This document shows, piece by piece, positions 54,596 through 63,394 of a DNA stretch of 64,000 nucleotides; the first letter of the stretch is position 1, and every line of letters starts with the position of its first letter. Under the pieces are notes generated by a model. That model saw only the letters and a program-made list of their open reading frames with translations, did not search any database and was not told the origin of the DNA. The position numbers and the translations under genes were made by a program. Source of the stretch: DATFQI01 sp963831105 (GTDB lineage: Bacteria > Actinomycetota > Thermoleophilia > Solirubrobacterales > Solirubrobacteraceae). The stretch is taken from NCBI GenBank assembly GCA_963831105.1, contig CAWHOS010000002.1, positions 1 through 64,000 of the forward strand, in the 5' to 3' direction.

Positions 54596-56314
54596 CTAGA
54601 GCCGCTTGATCGTGAGCCGGTAGCCCGCGTCCAGCGCGCGGGCGCCGGACTGGGCGCCGAGCGCCACGTAGAACGTGCGCGTCCGCCCGGTGCGGTTGCG
54701 CAGCGTGATGCGCTCGGTGCGCTTGCCCTTGCGGCGCGAGGTCGCCAGCCGCGGCGCGCTCCTGCAGCGCCGGCGCGAGCACCTGGCCAGCGACTTGATC
54801 CCCGAGGAGAAGCCGGCCAGGACCGGGTCGCCGAAGGTCGGCTTGGCTATGACGCGCACGTCCGAGCGCCGGCGGACCCGGACCCGGTACACGTCGGCCG
54901 GGTCCTCGAAGGCGTCGACGAGCCCGCTGAGGCGGGCGGTCGCGCGGCCGCGGAAGACGGGGGCGGCGGCCTTGCCGAAGGCCCGGCCGTCGATCCACAC
55001 CATGTCGTCGTTGGGCTCGAGCGGGTCGCGCGGCGGCGGCCTGCGGTTCAGGGCGGCGCCGACGTCGAGCAGCCCGAAGCCCGTGGCGTTGTCGAAGCCC
55101 GCGCGGCCGAGGTCGCGCGCCGACAGCCGCACCGCCTGCGCGACCTGGTCGGGCGTGAGGTCCCGCCGCGCCTGGCGCACCCAGGCGACCGCCGCGGAGA
55201 CCATCGGGGCCGAGAAGCTGGTGCCGTCCAGGCGCGTGTAGCCGTCCGGCGTGCCGTCGTCGTCCAGCGCCGCCGGCACGGCGGTCATGATCGACTCGCC
55301 GGGCGCGCTCAGGTCCACCGCGGGGTTGGAGTTCGAGAACGACGAGGAGTCCAGCCGCGCGTTGACGGCCGCGATCGTGAGCACGTGCGGCAGCGAGGCG
55401 GGGAACTCGAGCGGGTTGCCCTCGGCGAACTCGTTGCCGGCGGCCGCGACCGGGATGATCCCGCGCCGCACGGCGAGCTGGATCGCGGCGTACTCGGCGC
55501 GGCACAGGCGCTGGGAGCCGTAGCTCATGTTGATCACCGCGGCGCCGTCGCGGATCGCCTCGCGCACGCCGCGAGCGGAGGCCGAGCACGTCAGCGCGTT
55601 GGGCGGCAGCGGCACGTTGAGGGCGCGGGCGCCGGGCCAGACGCCGAGGATCCCGACGTCGTTCTTGGGCGCGGCCGCGACCGCCGCGGTCGCCGTGCCG
55701 TGGAGGTTGTCCAGCGGCCTGGTGCCGAGCGTGCGGACGTTGGAGCCGGCGAACTCGGGGTGGCTCTCGTCGAGCCGGGTGTCGAGCAGCGCGATCAGCG
55801 GGCTCGTCGCGTCGACGGGCGGCGGGGCGAGGTTCGGGTCCGCGACCGCCGCGCGCCAGGCGTCCGGCGACTTCGACAGCGGGTCGTCGGGGACGGCCTG
55901 CTTGGTGCGCCGCAGCGCGTCGGGCTGGGCGTAGAGCAGCAGGCCGCGGCTGCGCAGGGCGCCGGCCATCGCCCGCGCCCTGGAGCGCGCCACCACGTAG
56001 TCGCCGCCGCCGATCAGCCGCGCGCCGAACGCGCGCGCCACCGTGCGGGCGCCGGCGCCGGGGCGAGCGCCGACGAGCCAGGTGCCCGGGGCGGACCGGA
56101 CGGCCGCCGCCGACGCGTCGCCCGGGAACTGCATCGGCTCGGGTACCGAGCGCAGCGCCTGCGGGGCTCCGGCGGCGGCGGTGTGCGCCTTGGCCGCGCC
56201 GGTGCGCGCCGGTGCCGCCTGCGGCGCGCGCGCCTCGCCGGCCTGGGCGGACGGTGCCGCGGCGATCAGCGCGGCGGCCGCGGCGAGCGGCGCGATGAGT
56301 CGGGGGGCCTTCAC
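54596..56314 (-). CDS. Secreted subtilisin-like serine protease
   Basis: 572 residues. Signal peptide MKAPRLIAPLAAAAALIAAAPSAQA and a propeptide-like region to about residue 165. The catalytic triad is Asp in ALLDTRLDESHPEFAG, His in NLHGTATAAVAAAPKND and Ser in GTSFSAPMVSAAVAWVRQA, with oxyanion Asn in VAAAGNEFAEGN. A beta-rich C-terminal domain (RVRVRRRSDVRVIAKPTFGD, RTFYVALGAQ) of about 130 residues with a Cys pair (LARCSRRRCRS) resembles pre-peptidase C-terminal domains. Converges with trxB within five bases. Confidence 0.9.
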   Translation of the reverse strand: MKAPRLIAPLAAAAALIAAAPSAQAGEARAPQAAPARTGAAKAHTAAAGAPQALRSVPEPMQFPGDASAAAVRSAPGTWLVGARPGAGARTVARAFGARLIGGGDYVVARSRARAMAGALRSRGLLLYAQPDALRRTKQAVPDDPLSKSPDAWRAAVADPNLAPPPVDATSPLIALLDTRLDESHPEFAGSNVRTLGTRPLDNLHGTATAAVAAAPKNDVGILGVWPGARALNVPLPPNALTCSASARGVREAIRDGAAVINMSYGSQRLCRAEYAAIQLAVRRGIIPVAAAGNEFAEGNPLEFPASLPHVLTIAAVNARLDSSSFSNSNPAVDLSAPGESIMTAVPAALDDDGTPDGYTRLDGTSFSAPMVSAAVAWVRQARRDLTPDQVAQAVRLSARDLGRAGFDNATGFGLLDVGAALNRRPPPRDPLEPNDDMVWIDGRAFGKAAAPVFRGRATARLSGLVDAFEDPADVYRVRVRRRSDVRVIAKPTFGDPVLAGFSSGIKSLARCSRRRCRSAPRLATSRRKGKRTERITLRNRTGRTRTFYVALGAQSGARALDAGYRLTIKRL

Positions 56315-56329
56315 GCGAGCACCAACACG

Positions 56330-57859
56330 CTATCCGTCCTGACGGAGCGGCCCGCCGGCGCGCGCGGCACGCACCAGCTCGGGAGCCGGCCGGTAGCGCT
56401 CCTCGCGGTACTCCTCCTGCAGCGCCGTGAGCAGCACCAGCACCTCGGCGGCGCCGATCTCGTCGCCCCACTCCATCGGGCCGCGCGGGTGGTTGAGTCC
56501 GAGCACCATCCCGGCGTCGACGTCCTCCGGGCTGCCGACGCCCTCGCCGACCGCGAAGCACGCCTCGTTGACGAGCTGGGCGACGATCCGGCCCAGCACG
56601 AGGCCCGGCGCGTCGCCGACCCGCTCCGTCGCCATCCCGAGCGTCGCGAAGAAGCGCTCCGCGGCCGCCAGCGTGGCCGGCGCGGTCGACGGCCCCGACG
56701 TCAGCTCGGCCAGGCGGCCGAACGGCGGCAGCAGGTGGAAGCCGGCGCTCGGGCCGCCGGGGTCCTGGGCGGCGAGCGGAGCGGCGTCGCAGAGCAGCAG
56801 CTGCGGGCCGCCCTGCAATACGGCGTCGTGGCCGCCGCAGTCGACGATCAACGAAGGGACCTGGCCCTCGGCGTCCTCGGGCGCGGCGACGTCCCAGCCC
56901 GCTCCGATCGCGGCCTCGGCCAGCTCCTCCGCGAGATCGCACTGGCCCGCGACCACGATCAGCCCGTCGCCGCCGCCGGGCTCGGGCGGCTCCGGGTCGG
57001 GCGGCGGGCCGTCGGGGTAGCGGAACCAGCCCTCGCCGGTCTTGCGGCCGTGGCGGCCGGCGGCGACGGCGCGGGCCGCGAGCGGCGACGGCCGCCAGCG
57101 CGGCTCGTGGAAGGACTGCTCGAAGAACGACTTCGAGATCGTGAAGCCGACGTCGACGCCGACGAGGTCCATCAGCTCGAACGGGCCCATCTTGAAGCCG
57201 CCCGCCATCCGGCAGATGCGGTCGACCTGCTCCGGCGTGGCGATCCGCTGCTCGACGAGGCGCAGCCCCTCGAGCGCGAACGGCCGGTTGCAGCGGTTCA
57301 CGAGGAAGCCGGGCCCGTCGGCGGCGGCGATCACGGTCTTGCCCATCGCCTCGCCGGCCGCGCGGGCGCGGGCCAGCGCCGGCTCGCCCGAGCGCTCGCC
57401 GGCGACGACCTCGAGCAGCCGCATGACGGGCGGCGGGTTGAAGAAGTGCATGCCGACCACCCGCTCCGGCCCGGGCACGCCGGCCGCGAGCGCGGTCACG
57501 CTCAGCGACGAGGTGTTCGTGGCCAGCACGCAGTCGGCGGCGACGTGCTCGGCGAGCTCGCGGAACAGCCCGCGCTTGAGCTCGACGTCCTCGGGCGCGG
57601 CCTCGATGACCAGCTCGGCGGGGGCGAGGTCGCCCAGCGCATCCGCGCGCTCGAGCTCGCCGAGCTGCTCGCGCTTCAGGCGCCCCTTCTCGACGCCGCG
57701 CTCGATCCGTCCGCGCGCGCTCTCGATCCCGCGCGCGAGCGCCTGCTCGTCGGGGTCGAAGAGCAGCGCGCGTGCGCCGGCCTGCGCCGCGAGCTGGGCG
57801 ATCCCGGCGCCCATCGTCCCGGCGCCGACTACGCCGATCACCTTCGGTGCCGGGCTCAC
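56330..57859 (-). CDS. 3-Hydroxyacyl-CoA dehydrogenase
   Basis: 509 residues: two catalytic-type domains in tandem. The N-terminal NAD-binding fold has VIGVVGAGTMGAGIAQLAAQAGARALLFD, the active-site region is LATNTSSLSVTALAAGVPGPERVVGMHFFNPPPVMRLLEVV, and KFG-like positioning helices follow in MGGFKMGPFELMDLVGVDVGF. A second 3HCDH C-terminal domain is near residue 400 (VLGRIVAQLVNEACFAVGEGVGSPEDVDAGMVLGLNHPRGPMEW). Oxidises 3-hydroxyacyl-CoA in fatty-acid or poly-hydroxybutyrate metabolism. The hydratase at 49964 could supply its substrate. Divergent from the small membrane protein next door. Confidence 0.88.
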   Translation of the reverse strand: MSPAPKVIGVVGAGTMGAGIAQLAAQAGARALLFDPDEQALARGIESARGRIERGVEKGRLKREQLGELERADALGDLAPAELVIEAAPEDVELKRGLFRELAEHVAADCVLATNTSSLSVTALAAGVPGPERVVGMHFFNPPPVMRLLEVVAGERSGEPALARARAAGEAMGKTVIAAADGPGFLVNRCNRPFALEGLRLVEQRIATPEQVDRICRMAGGFKMGPFELMDLVGVDVGFTISKSFFEQSFHEPRWRPSPLAARAVAAGRHGRKTGEGWFRYPDGPPPDPEPPEPGGGDGLIVVAGQCDLAEELAEAAIGAGWDVAAPEDAEGQVPSLIVDCGGHDAVLQGGPQLLLCDAAPLAAQDPGGPSAGFHLLPPFGRLAELTSGPSTAPATLAAAERFFATLGMATERVGDAPGLVLGRIVAQLVNEACFAVGEGVGSPEDVDAGMVLGLNHPRGPMEWGDEIGAAEVLVLLTALQEEYREERYRPAPELVRAARAGGPLRQDG

Positions 57860-57861
57860 CG

Positions 57862-58182
57862 GTGCGAGTATTACGGACCATCGACCCGTTCACCGTGATC
57901 TTCGGGGGCACCCTGCTGTTCTTCGTCGTCTTCGTGCTCCTGCTCGGGCTGTTCTCCAAGCGCTCGGCGATCGACATCCTCGACTGGAAGCCGACCCGCT
58001 CGCCCGAGGTCGAGGCGCAGAACGACATCGACGACGTGCAGCAGATGATCGACGCGCAGAACGCGATCCGCCGCCGCCGCGGCCTGCCCGACCGCGACGA
58101 GGAGGAGATCGCCGAGAGCGTGCGGCGCCACCGCCAGGAGCTCGCCGAGCAGGCGCGCCGCTACCGCTCGAAGGGCGACTGA
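57862..58182 (+). CDS. Small membrane-anchored helical protein
   Basis: 106 residues from a GTG two bases after the divergent dehydrogenase start. One membrane helix (VIFGGTLLFFVVFVLLLGLFS) is followed by a highly charged helical tail (RSPEVEAQNDIDDVQQMIDAQNAIRRRRGLPDRDEEEIAESVRRHRQELAEQARRY), probably a coiled coil. No family recognised. It ends one base before the next gene. Confidence 0.65.
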   Translation: MRVLRTIDPFTVIFGGTLLFFVVFVLLLGLFSKRSAIDILDWKPTRSPEVEAQNDIDDVQQMIDAQNAIRRRRGLPDRDEEEIAESVRRHRQELAEQARRYRSKGD

Positions 58183-58183
58183 G

Positions 58184-58636
58184 GTGGCGCGGATCCTGAT
58201 CGTGCCCTGCGGCTGCCGGGGCCGGGCGCTGGCGGCCGAGCTCGTCGCCGCCGGCCACGCCGTGCGCGGGACGACGCGCGGGGAGGGGGCCGAGGCGATC
58301 CGGGCCGCGGGCGCCGAGCCCTACGTCGGGGACCCCGACCGCATCGGGACGCTGATGGACGCGCTCGCGGGCGTGACGATCGTCTGCTGGCTGATGGGCA
58401 CGATCCCCGTCCCCGAGCTGCACGAGGGGCGGCTGCGGATGCTGTGGGAGAAGCTCGTCGACACGCCCGTGCGGGGCGTCATCTACGAAGGCGCGCTACC
58501 CCAGGGGGAACAGGTCGCCCGCACGGCCTCGCAGACCTGGCAGATCCCGCTCGAGGTGCTCGACGCCGACCCGCTCGACCACGACGCGTGGCTGAGCGCG
58601 GCCCGCACCGCGGTGGACCGCCTGCTCGGAACCTAA
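58184..58636 (+). CDS. NAD(P)-binding SDR-like protein
   Basis: 150 residues. ARILIVPCGCRGRALAAELVAAGHAVRGTTRGEGA is a dinucleotide-binding start with GCRGRALA in place of the usual GxxGxxG. The rest (VCWLMGTIPVPELHEGRLRMLWEKLVDTPVRGVIYEG, TAVDRLLGT) is truncated relative to full NmrA-like proteins. May bind NAD(P) without catalysis. Ends inside the palindrome at 58621-58668. Confidence 0.65.
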   Translation: MARILIVPCGCRGRALAAELVAAGHAVRGTTRGEGAEAIRAAGAEPYVGDPDRIGTLMDALAGVTIVCWLMGTIPVPELHEGRLRMLWEKLVDTPVRGVIYEGALPQGEQVARTASQTWQIPLEVLDADPLDHDAWLSAARTAVDRLLGT

Positions 58637-58668
58637 AGGGCCTGTCCCCTTAGATTCGCGCGAGCAGG
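58621..58668. terminator. Palindromic bidirectional terminator between converging genes
   Basis: Outer stem CCTGCTCG (58621-58628) with CGAGCAGG (58661-58668) encloses an inner stem CTAAAGGG with CCCCTTAG. Both converging genes end inside it: TAA at 58634-58636 rightward and TAA at 58650-58652 leftward. No T tract follows. The symmetry and position suggest termination on both strands. Confidence 0.5.
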
Positions 58669-59204
58669 TCCTGCAGGATCCGGCCGGTGGCGCCCCAGAT
58701 CAGGTGGCCGTCGACCTCGTAGGTCGGCGTCCGGAACGGGATCCCCTTGCGCACGAGCCGGCGCTCGGCGTAGGTGGCGCGCAGCTTCTCGATCGGCAGC
58801 TCGAGCACCTCGGCGACCTCGTCCTCGCCGATCACCCACTCGAAGCCGGGCTCGATCAGCCCGACGAACGGATAGATCGCGTAGTTGGTCACGAACGTCG
58901 GCGTCGGCTCGAGCGCGCCGAGCACGTCGACCACGCCGGGCGGCAGCCCGATCTCCTCGTGCGCCTCGCGCAGCGCCGTCTCCATCAGCGTCTCGCCCGG
59001 GTCCTGGCGGCCGCCGGGGAAGGAGATCTCGCCCGGGTGGCGCTTGAGGTCGTCGCGGCGGCGCGTGAAGACGGCGTGCAGCTCGCCGGCGCCGTCGACG
59101 TAGAGCGGCGCCAGGACGGCGGAGTCCGTGCGGCCGTGGACGTCCATCGCCAGCGCCTCCTCGGGCGCCAGCAGCGCGGCCGCGAGCTCCTCGCGCAGGC
59201 TCAG
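58650..59204 (-). CDS. Nudix hydrolase, probable CoA pyrophosphatase
   Basis: 184 residues. The Nudix box is intact: GGRQDPGETLMETALREAHEEIGL. The preceding LKRHPGEISFPGG matches the CoA diphosphatase (NudL/YeaB) subfamily. C-terminal helix VAEVLELPIEKL and GATGRILQDLL close the fold. The homology begins at LREELAAALLAPEEALAMD, so a CTG at 59204 overlapping the OsmC stop is the best start; ATG 59147 would drop 19 residues. Confidence 0.83.
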   Translation of the reverse strand: MSLREELAAALLAPEEALAMDVHGRTDSAVLAPLYVDGAGELHAVFTRRRDDLKRHPGEISFPGGRQDPGETLMETALREAHEEIGLPPGVVDVLGALEPTPTFVTNYAIYPFVGLIEPGFEWVIGEDEVAEVLELPIEKLRATYAERRLVRKGIPFRTPTYEVDGHLIWGATGRILQDLLARI

Positions 59205-59593
59205 CTGAGCTCTATCCGCTCGTCGAACGCCACTTCGCCCTCGAGCGTGCGGTGCACGGGGCACTTGGCGGCGATCACCTGCAGCTTGCGGATCTGCTCG
59301 TCGCTGAGGTGGGCGGGCATCTTCATCACGAGCTCGAAGCGGGTCACGCAGCCGCGCTCGGCGGGCGTGTAGTCGACGTCGACCTCGAGCCCGTCGACGT
59401 TCCAGCCCTTGCGCTTGGCGTACATCTCCATCGTGATCGCCGTGCACGAGGCCAGCGACGCGGCGAGCATCTCCTGCGGGCTGGGCCCGAGGTCGTCGCC
59501 GCCGTGGTCGGCGGGCTCGTCGGCCGTCATCTGGTGCATGCGCACCTTGACGTCGTGGGTGAACTTGCTTCGCTGGGTGGCGGTGGCGCGCAT
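59201..59593 (-). CDS. OsmC-family protein
   Basis: 130 residues. GGDDLGPSPQEMLAASLASCTAITMEMYAKRKGW carries the resolving or peroxidatic Cys, and AAKCPVHRTLEGEV the second Cys near the C-terminus, as in OsmC/YhfA peroxiredoxin-like proteins. Reduces organic hydroperoxides or acts on related small molecules. ATG at 59593 shares bases with the stop of the DUF1015 gene. Confidence 0.88.
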   Translation of the reverse strand: MRATATQRSKFTHDVKVRMHQMTADEPADHGGDDLGPSPQEMLAASLASCTAITMEMYAKRKGWNVDGLEVDVDYTPAERGCVTRFELVMKMPAHLSDEQIRKLQVIAAKCPVHRTLEGEVAFDERIELS

Positions 59594-60837
59594 CAGTCGG
59601 TCAGCGGATTGAACACCATGCCGGTCAGGACCTTGGGGAAGAAGTAGGTCGACTTCGGCGGCATGCTCTCCCCGGCCCCCGCGACGTCGCGCACCTGCTC
59701 GACCGGGGTCCCGCGCATGAAGAACGCGGCCTCGGCCTCGCCGGACTCGACCTGCTCGCGCGCCTGCTCGGTCGAGCGGGCGTAGTCCAGCCCGTTGAAG
59801 TGCGAGATGTCGTCCTCGCTCATCCCGAGCGCGCCCTTGAGGATCAGCGCCTCCAGCACGGCGGTGTCGAGCCGGCGGTAGGGCTCGGGCTTGCCGGGCA
59901 GCGCGGCGTCGGCGCTCGCGGGATCGCGCAGCGTGAGCATCAGCGGCCGCTTGTGGTGGGCGTCGTAGTAGCCCATCCGGACCGGTCCGTCGCCCGTCGG
60001 CTCGAGCTCGCTCGCGTCGATCGGCGCGACGTCCCAGTCGCGCTCGATCGCGGCGCGCAGCGCCTCGCGCTTGGCCTGGTCGAGCCCGCTGATCAGCCGG
60101 TGCGTGGGGAAGACCGTGAGGCCCGGGTCCTGCAGCGCGACGAGGCACATGAGGACGTGGGAGGCCCCGCCCTCCTGCTCGTACACGCGCGCGGTCTCGT
60201 AGCGGTGGTGGCCGTCGGCGATCAGCAGCTCGGCCCCGGCCAGCGCCTCGGTCACCGCGGCGCCGGCGCCCGGGTCCGCGACCCGCCAGAGCCGGTGGAC
60301 CGTGCCGTCCTCGTCGGTCACCTCGTCCCAGGGCGCGCCCTCGACGTGCGGGGCGATCGCGCCCCAGGCCGCGCCGGAGGGATCGTCGTAGAGCGAGAAG
60401 ATCGGCGACAGGTTCGCGCGCGTCGCGCGCGTGAGCCGCAGCCGGTCCTCCTTCGGGCCGGGGTGCGTGCGCTCGTGCGGGCGCACCTTGCCCGGGCCGT
60501 AATCCTCGATCCCCACGCGGGCGAACAGGCCGTGGCGCGTGCGGCGGACGCCGTCGGGGCCCGTGTAGTCCTGCGCGAGCGCCCAGATCGCGGGCTGCTC
60601 GTCGCGCACGAGGATCCCGTCGCGCTGCCAGGCGGCGAACACCTCGGCCGCGTGCGCGTACGGGTCGCCGTCGGCGCGCGGGAGGTCGATCTCGACGACG
60701 TTGTGCGGCGAGCGCGCGACCAGCTCGGCGCGCTGCTCGTCGTCGATGACGTCGTACGGCGGCGCCGCCAGGGCCTGGAGGCCGCCGGCGGCGTCCGGTG
60801 CGTAATGGAGGGCGCGGAAGGGCTGGACGTCGGCCAT
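59593..60837 (-). CDS. DUF1015-family protein (SerK-like)
   Basis: 414 residues. VQPFRALHYAPDAAG and LAAPPYDVIDDEQRAELVARSPHNVVEIDLPR are the usual start. Further conserved stretches are RPHERTHPGPKEDRLRLTRATRANLSPIFSLYDD, LLIADGHHRYETARVYEQE (His-rich active site) and SMPPKSTYFFPKVLTGMVFNPL at the end. Archaeal relatives are free-serine kinases (SerK); in bacteria the role is unclear. Translationally coupled to the OsmC gene. Confidence 0.85.
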   Translation of the reverse strand: MADVQPFRALHYAPDAAGGLQALAAPPYDVIDDEQRAELVARSPHNVVEIDLPRADGDPYAHAAEVFAAWQRDGILVRDEQPAIWALAQDYTGPDGVRRTRHGLFARVGIEDYGPGKVRPHERTHPGPKEDRLRLTRATRANLSPIFSLYDDPSGAAWGAIAPHVEGAPWDEVTDEDGTVHRLWRVADPGAGAAVTEALAGAELLIADGHHRYETARVYEQEGGASHVLMCLVALQDPGLTVFPTHRLISGLDQAKREALRAAIERDWDVAPIDASELEPTGDGPVRMGYYDAHHKRPLMLTLRDPASADAALPGKPEPYRRLDTAVLEALILKGALGMSEDDISHFNGLDYARSTEQAREQVESGEAEAAFFMRGTPVEQVRDVAGAGESMPPKSTYFFPKVLTGMVFNPLTD

Positions 60838-60867
60838 CGGGGCGGTGAGGCTAGCGCCCCACCTGCG

Positions 60868-61497
60868 CTACCGCCGGATGACCCCGAAGTCCGCGGTGTA
60901 GGTCGCGCCGGCGCCGCGGTCCGACGGCACGCCGGTGACGACGCCGATGCCGATCTCGCGGTACGCGCGCTTGACGACGTTGGCGCGATGGCCGGGGGAC
61001 TGCATCCAGGCCTTCATGATCGCCCGCGGCGTGGCCAGGTTGCCCGTGCCCCAGGCGAGGTTCTCGCCGAGCGCCCAGCCGACGCGCGGCGAGGCGTAGC
61101 GGGAGGCCATGATCCGGTCGACCATCGTCACGCCGTTCGGCGTGGTGTGCTCGAAGAACCCGCGCGAGACCATGTCGTTGGAGTGTCCGAGGGCGGCCCG
61201 GCGCAGGCGGGCGTTCTCCTTGAGCAGCGGCAGGTCGCGCTCGGCGCGGATCTGGTTGTGCAGGCAGAGGATCGCGACGCGGACGGCCTCCCCGTTGCCC
61301 CCGTCGGGCGAGATGTCCGCGTTGGCGCAGTCCTGCGCGGCACGGGCCTGCGAGGTCGAGCCCAGCGCGATGTGCGCGCGCACGTGGTTCGGAGCCCGCT
61401 TGACGCCCTTGGCCGGGCCGGCGTGCGAGGTCGCCGCGGGGACGAGGAGACCTGCGCAGAGAAGTGTCAGTGCCGCGGCGCGGCGGAGTTGATGCAT
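60868..61497 (-). CDS. Secreted CAP/SCP-domain protein
   Basis: 209 residues. Signal peptide ALTLLCAGLLVPAATSHA precedes a CAP domain: AILCLHNQIRAERDLPLLKENARLRRAALGHSNDMVSRGFFEHTTPNG, NLAWGTGNLATPRAIMKAWMQSPGHRANVVKRAYREIGIGVV. The family tetrad His/Glu/His is represented by HSND, GENLAWG and SPGHRAN. Function of bacterial CAP proteins is mostly unknown; possibly cell-wall or lipid related. Confidence 0.9.
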   Translation of the reverse strand: MHQLRRAAALTLLCAGLLVPAATSHAGPAKGVKRAPNHVRAHIALGSTSQARAAQDCANADISPDGGNGEAVRVAILCLHNQIRAERDLPLLKENARLRRAALGHSNDMVSRGFFEHTTPNGVTMVDRIMASRYASPRVGWALGENLAWGTGNLATPRAIMKAWMQSPGHRANVVKRAYREIGIGVVTGVPSDRGAGATYTADFGVIRR

Positions 61498-61780
61498 GGG
61501 GCGTCCGACCTCCCGGGGCGAACGAACGGCATGGGTATTCGGGTTGTGGGGTCCCGCCGCGTCCCGAATTGCCGTACGTCGCTCGATCCTTCGGCAGCCC
61601 GGCTGGCTCTGAGAGCTCCGTGGCTTTGCGTCCCGTCCTCGCGGACGGTTTGCCCTTGTCGGGGAGGCGTGACCTCGCCCACTTCATCGGCCCCGCGCTG
61701 AGCCCGCTTGACCGGGTTGGACACTCGTACGAAGTCCGGTGCTTTGGACTCCAGTGCCCCGCTGCGATACTCGGGGCCAT

Positions 61781-61854
61781 CGGGGCGTGGCGCAGCCTGG
61801 CAGCGCGCCTGCTTTGGGAGCAGGAGGTCGCCGGTTCGAATCCGGCCGCCCCGA
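61781..61854 (+). tRNA. tRNA-Pro (anticodon UGG)
   Basis: 74 bases fold as a full cloverleaf. Acceptor CGGGGCG (61781-61787) pairs with CGCCCCG (61847-61853), discriminator A at 61854. Anticodon stem CCTGC/GCAGG encloses TTTGGGA, anticodon TGG at 61815-61817. The T arm GCCGG-TTCGAAT-CCGGC is canonical. CCA is not encoded. Confidence 0.93.
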
Positions 61855-61868
61855 CTACGCTCTGGCCG

Positions 61869-62723
61869 ATGATCGCGGTCACGGGAGCGAGCGGCGGCGT
61901 GGGCGGGCGGGTGGCTCGCGCGCTCTCCGCTCAGGGGCTGCCGCTGCGGCTGATCGTGCGCGACGCCGCGCGGGCGCCGGAGCTGGGGGCCGAGGTCGCG
62001 GTGGCGACCTACCGCGACGGCGCCGCGATGCGTGCGGCGTTCGAGGGGGCCGAGACCGTCTACCTCGTGTCGGGCTCGGAGTCCGCGGACCGCGTGGCGG
62101 AGCACTTCAGCGCCGTCGACGCCGCCCCGGCGGCCGGGGTGCGCCGGATCGTCTACGTGTCGTTCATGGGCGCCGCGCCCGACTGCGTCTTCACGTTCGC
62201 GCGCGACCACGCCGCGACGGAGGAGCGGATCCGCTCGACCGGGCTCGGCCACGTCTTCCTGCGCTCGTGCATGTACGCGGAGTACGTGCCGGTGTTCGCG
62301 TCCTCCGAGGGCGTGATCCGCGGACCGGCGGGCGAGGGGCGGGCGGCGTTCGTCTCGCGCGACGACGTGGCCGACGTCGCCGCCGCGGTGCTCGCCTCCC
62401 CGGAGAGCCACGACGGGCGCACCTACGACGTGACCGGCCCCGAGGCGCTCTCGCTCGACGATGCGGCGGCGCTGCTGGCCCGCGCCGCCGGGCGCGAGGT
62501 CCTCTACGAGCGCGAGACGCTCGAGCAGGCGCGCGAGTCGCGGCGCCCCAGCGGCGCGCCGGACTGGGAGATCGAGGGCTGGGTGACCTCCTACGCCGCG
62601 CTCGACGCGGGCGATCTCGAGCCGCCGTCGGACACCGTCCAGCAGATCCTCGGCCGCCCGCCGCGCTCGCTCGCCGACGTGCTGCGCGAGCACCCCGAGA
62701 GCATGGCCCACCTGTCGCGGTGA
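61869..62723 (+). CDS. NmrA-like NAD(P)-binding oxidoreductase or sensor
   Basis: 284 residues. MIAVTGASGGVGGRVARALSAQGLPLRLIVRDA is the dinucleotide fold, with VYLVSGSESADRVAEHFSAVDAAPAAGVRRIVYVSFMGAAPD, LRSCMYAEYVPVFASSEGVIRGPAGEGRAAFVSRDDVADVAAAVLA and TYDVTGPEALSLDDAAALLARAAG, all typical of the NmrA/QOR2 family. It begins 15 bases after the tRNA. Overlaps the Nudix regulator by four bases (GTGA); a redox or NAD link is plausible. Confidence 0.87.
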   Translation: MIAVTGASGGVGGRVARALSAQGLPLRLIVRDAARAPELGAEVAVATYRDGAAMRAAFEGAETVYLVSGSESADRVAEHFSAVDAAPAAGVRRIVYVSFMGAAPDCVFTFARDHAATEERIRSTGLGHVFLRSCMYAEYVPVFASSEGVIRGPAGEGRAAFVSRDDVADVAAAVLASPESHDGRTYDVTGPEALSLDDAAALLARAAGREVLYERETLEQARESRRPSGAPDWEIEGWVTSYAALDAGDLEPPSDTVQQILGRPPRSLADVLREHPESMAHLSR

Positions 62724-63394
62724 AGCGGATCGAGGCGGCCAACGACGCGGGCTACGCGGCGCCGATCGGCCTCGCGGCCGACCCGGTCGTCTTCACGCTG
62801 CTCGACGGCCGGCTGTCCGTGCTGCTCGCCCGCCGGCTCGAGGAGCCCCAGCGCGGCATGTTCGCCCTCCCCGGCGGCTTCGTCGGCGCGGAGGAGTCGC
62901 CCGAGCAGACCGCCGAGCGCAAGCTGCGCGAGAAGACCGGCGTCGGCTCCGTCCACCTCGAGCAGCTGCGCACCTACGCCGAGCCCGCGCGCGATCCGCG
63001 CGGCTGGCTGCCGTCGATCGCCTACCTGGCGCTCGTGCCCCCGGGCGCCCTGCCAGCGCAGACCCCGGCCGAGCGCGACGCGAGCTGGCACCCGCTCGAC
63101 GCGCTCCCCGAGCTCGCGCTCGACCACGCCCGGATCGTCGACGACGGCCTCTGGCGCCTGCGGGCGCGGATCGCCGACAAGGCGTGGTTCATGCGCGTCG
63201 GCGCCGGCCTGCTGCCGGAGGAGTTCACGCTCCGGCAGGCCCAGCGGCTCTACGAGGCGATCGCCGGCGAGTCGCTCGATCCCGCCAATTTCCGGCGAGA
63301 CGTGAAGGCGACAGGGCTGCTGGCCGACACGGGCCGCCGCCGCACGGAGGGCCCCGGCCGCCCGGGCACCCTTTACCGCCTGTTTTCGGACTGA
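62720..63394 (+). CDS. NrtR-like Nudix-winged-helix regulator
   Basis: 224 residues. The N-terminal Nudix fold (LLDGRLSVLLARRLEEPQRGMFALPGGFV) has a degenerate box, GGFVGAEESPEQTAERKLREKTGV, where the canonical REUXEE reads RKLREK, so hydrolysis is doubtful. The C-terminal winged helix is LLPEEFTLRQAQRLYEAIAGESLDPANFRRDVKATGLLADTG, matching NrtR-family transcription factors that bind ADP-ribose and control NAD metabolism. Target genes unknown; the coupled NmrA-like gene is a candidate. GTG start. Confidence 0.85.
   Translation: MKRIEAANDAGYAAPIGLAADPVVFTLLDGRLSVLLARRLEEPQRGMFALPGGFVGAEESPEQTAERKLREKTGVGSVHLEQLRTYAEPARDPRGWLPSIAYLALVPPGALPAQTPAERDASWHPLDALPELALDHARIVDDGLWRLRARIADKAWFMRVGAGLLPEEFTLRQAQRLYEAIAGESLDPANFRRDVKATGLLADTGRRRTEGPGRPGTLYRLFSD

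Noticed and set aside
54450..58028. A 1,192-codon leftward frame spanning the protease and dehydrogenase genes
   Set aside because: Arg/Pro/Ala-rich shadow of the real genes in another frame, without domain signatures.
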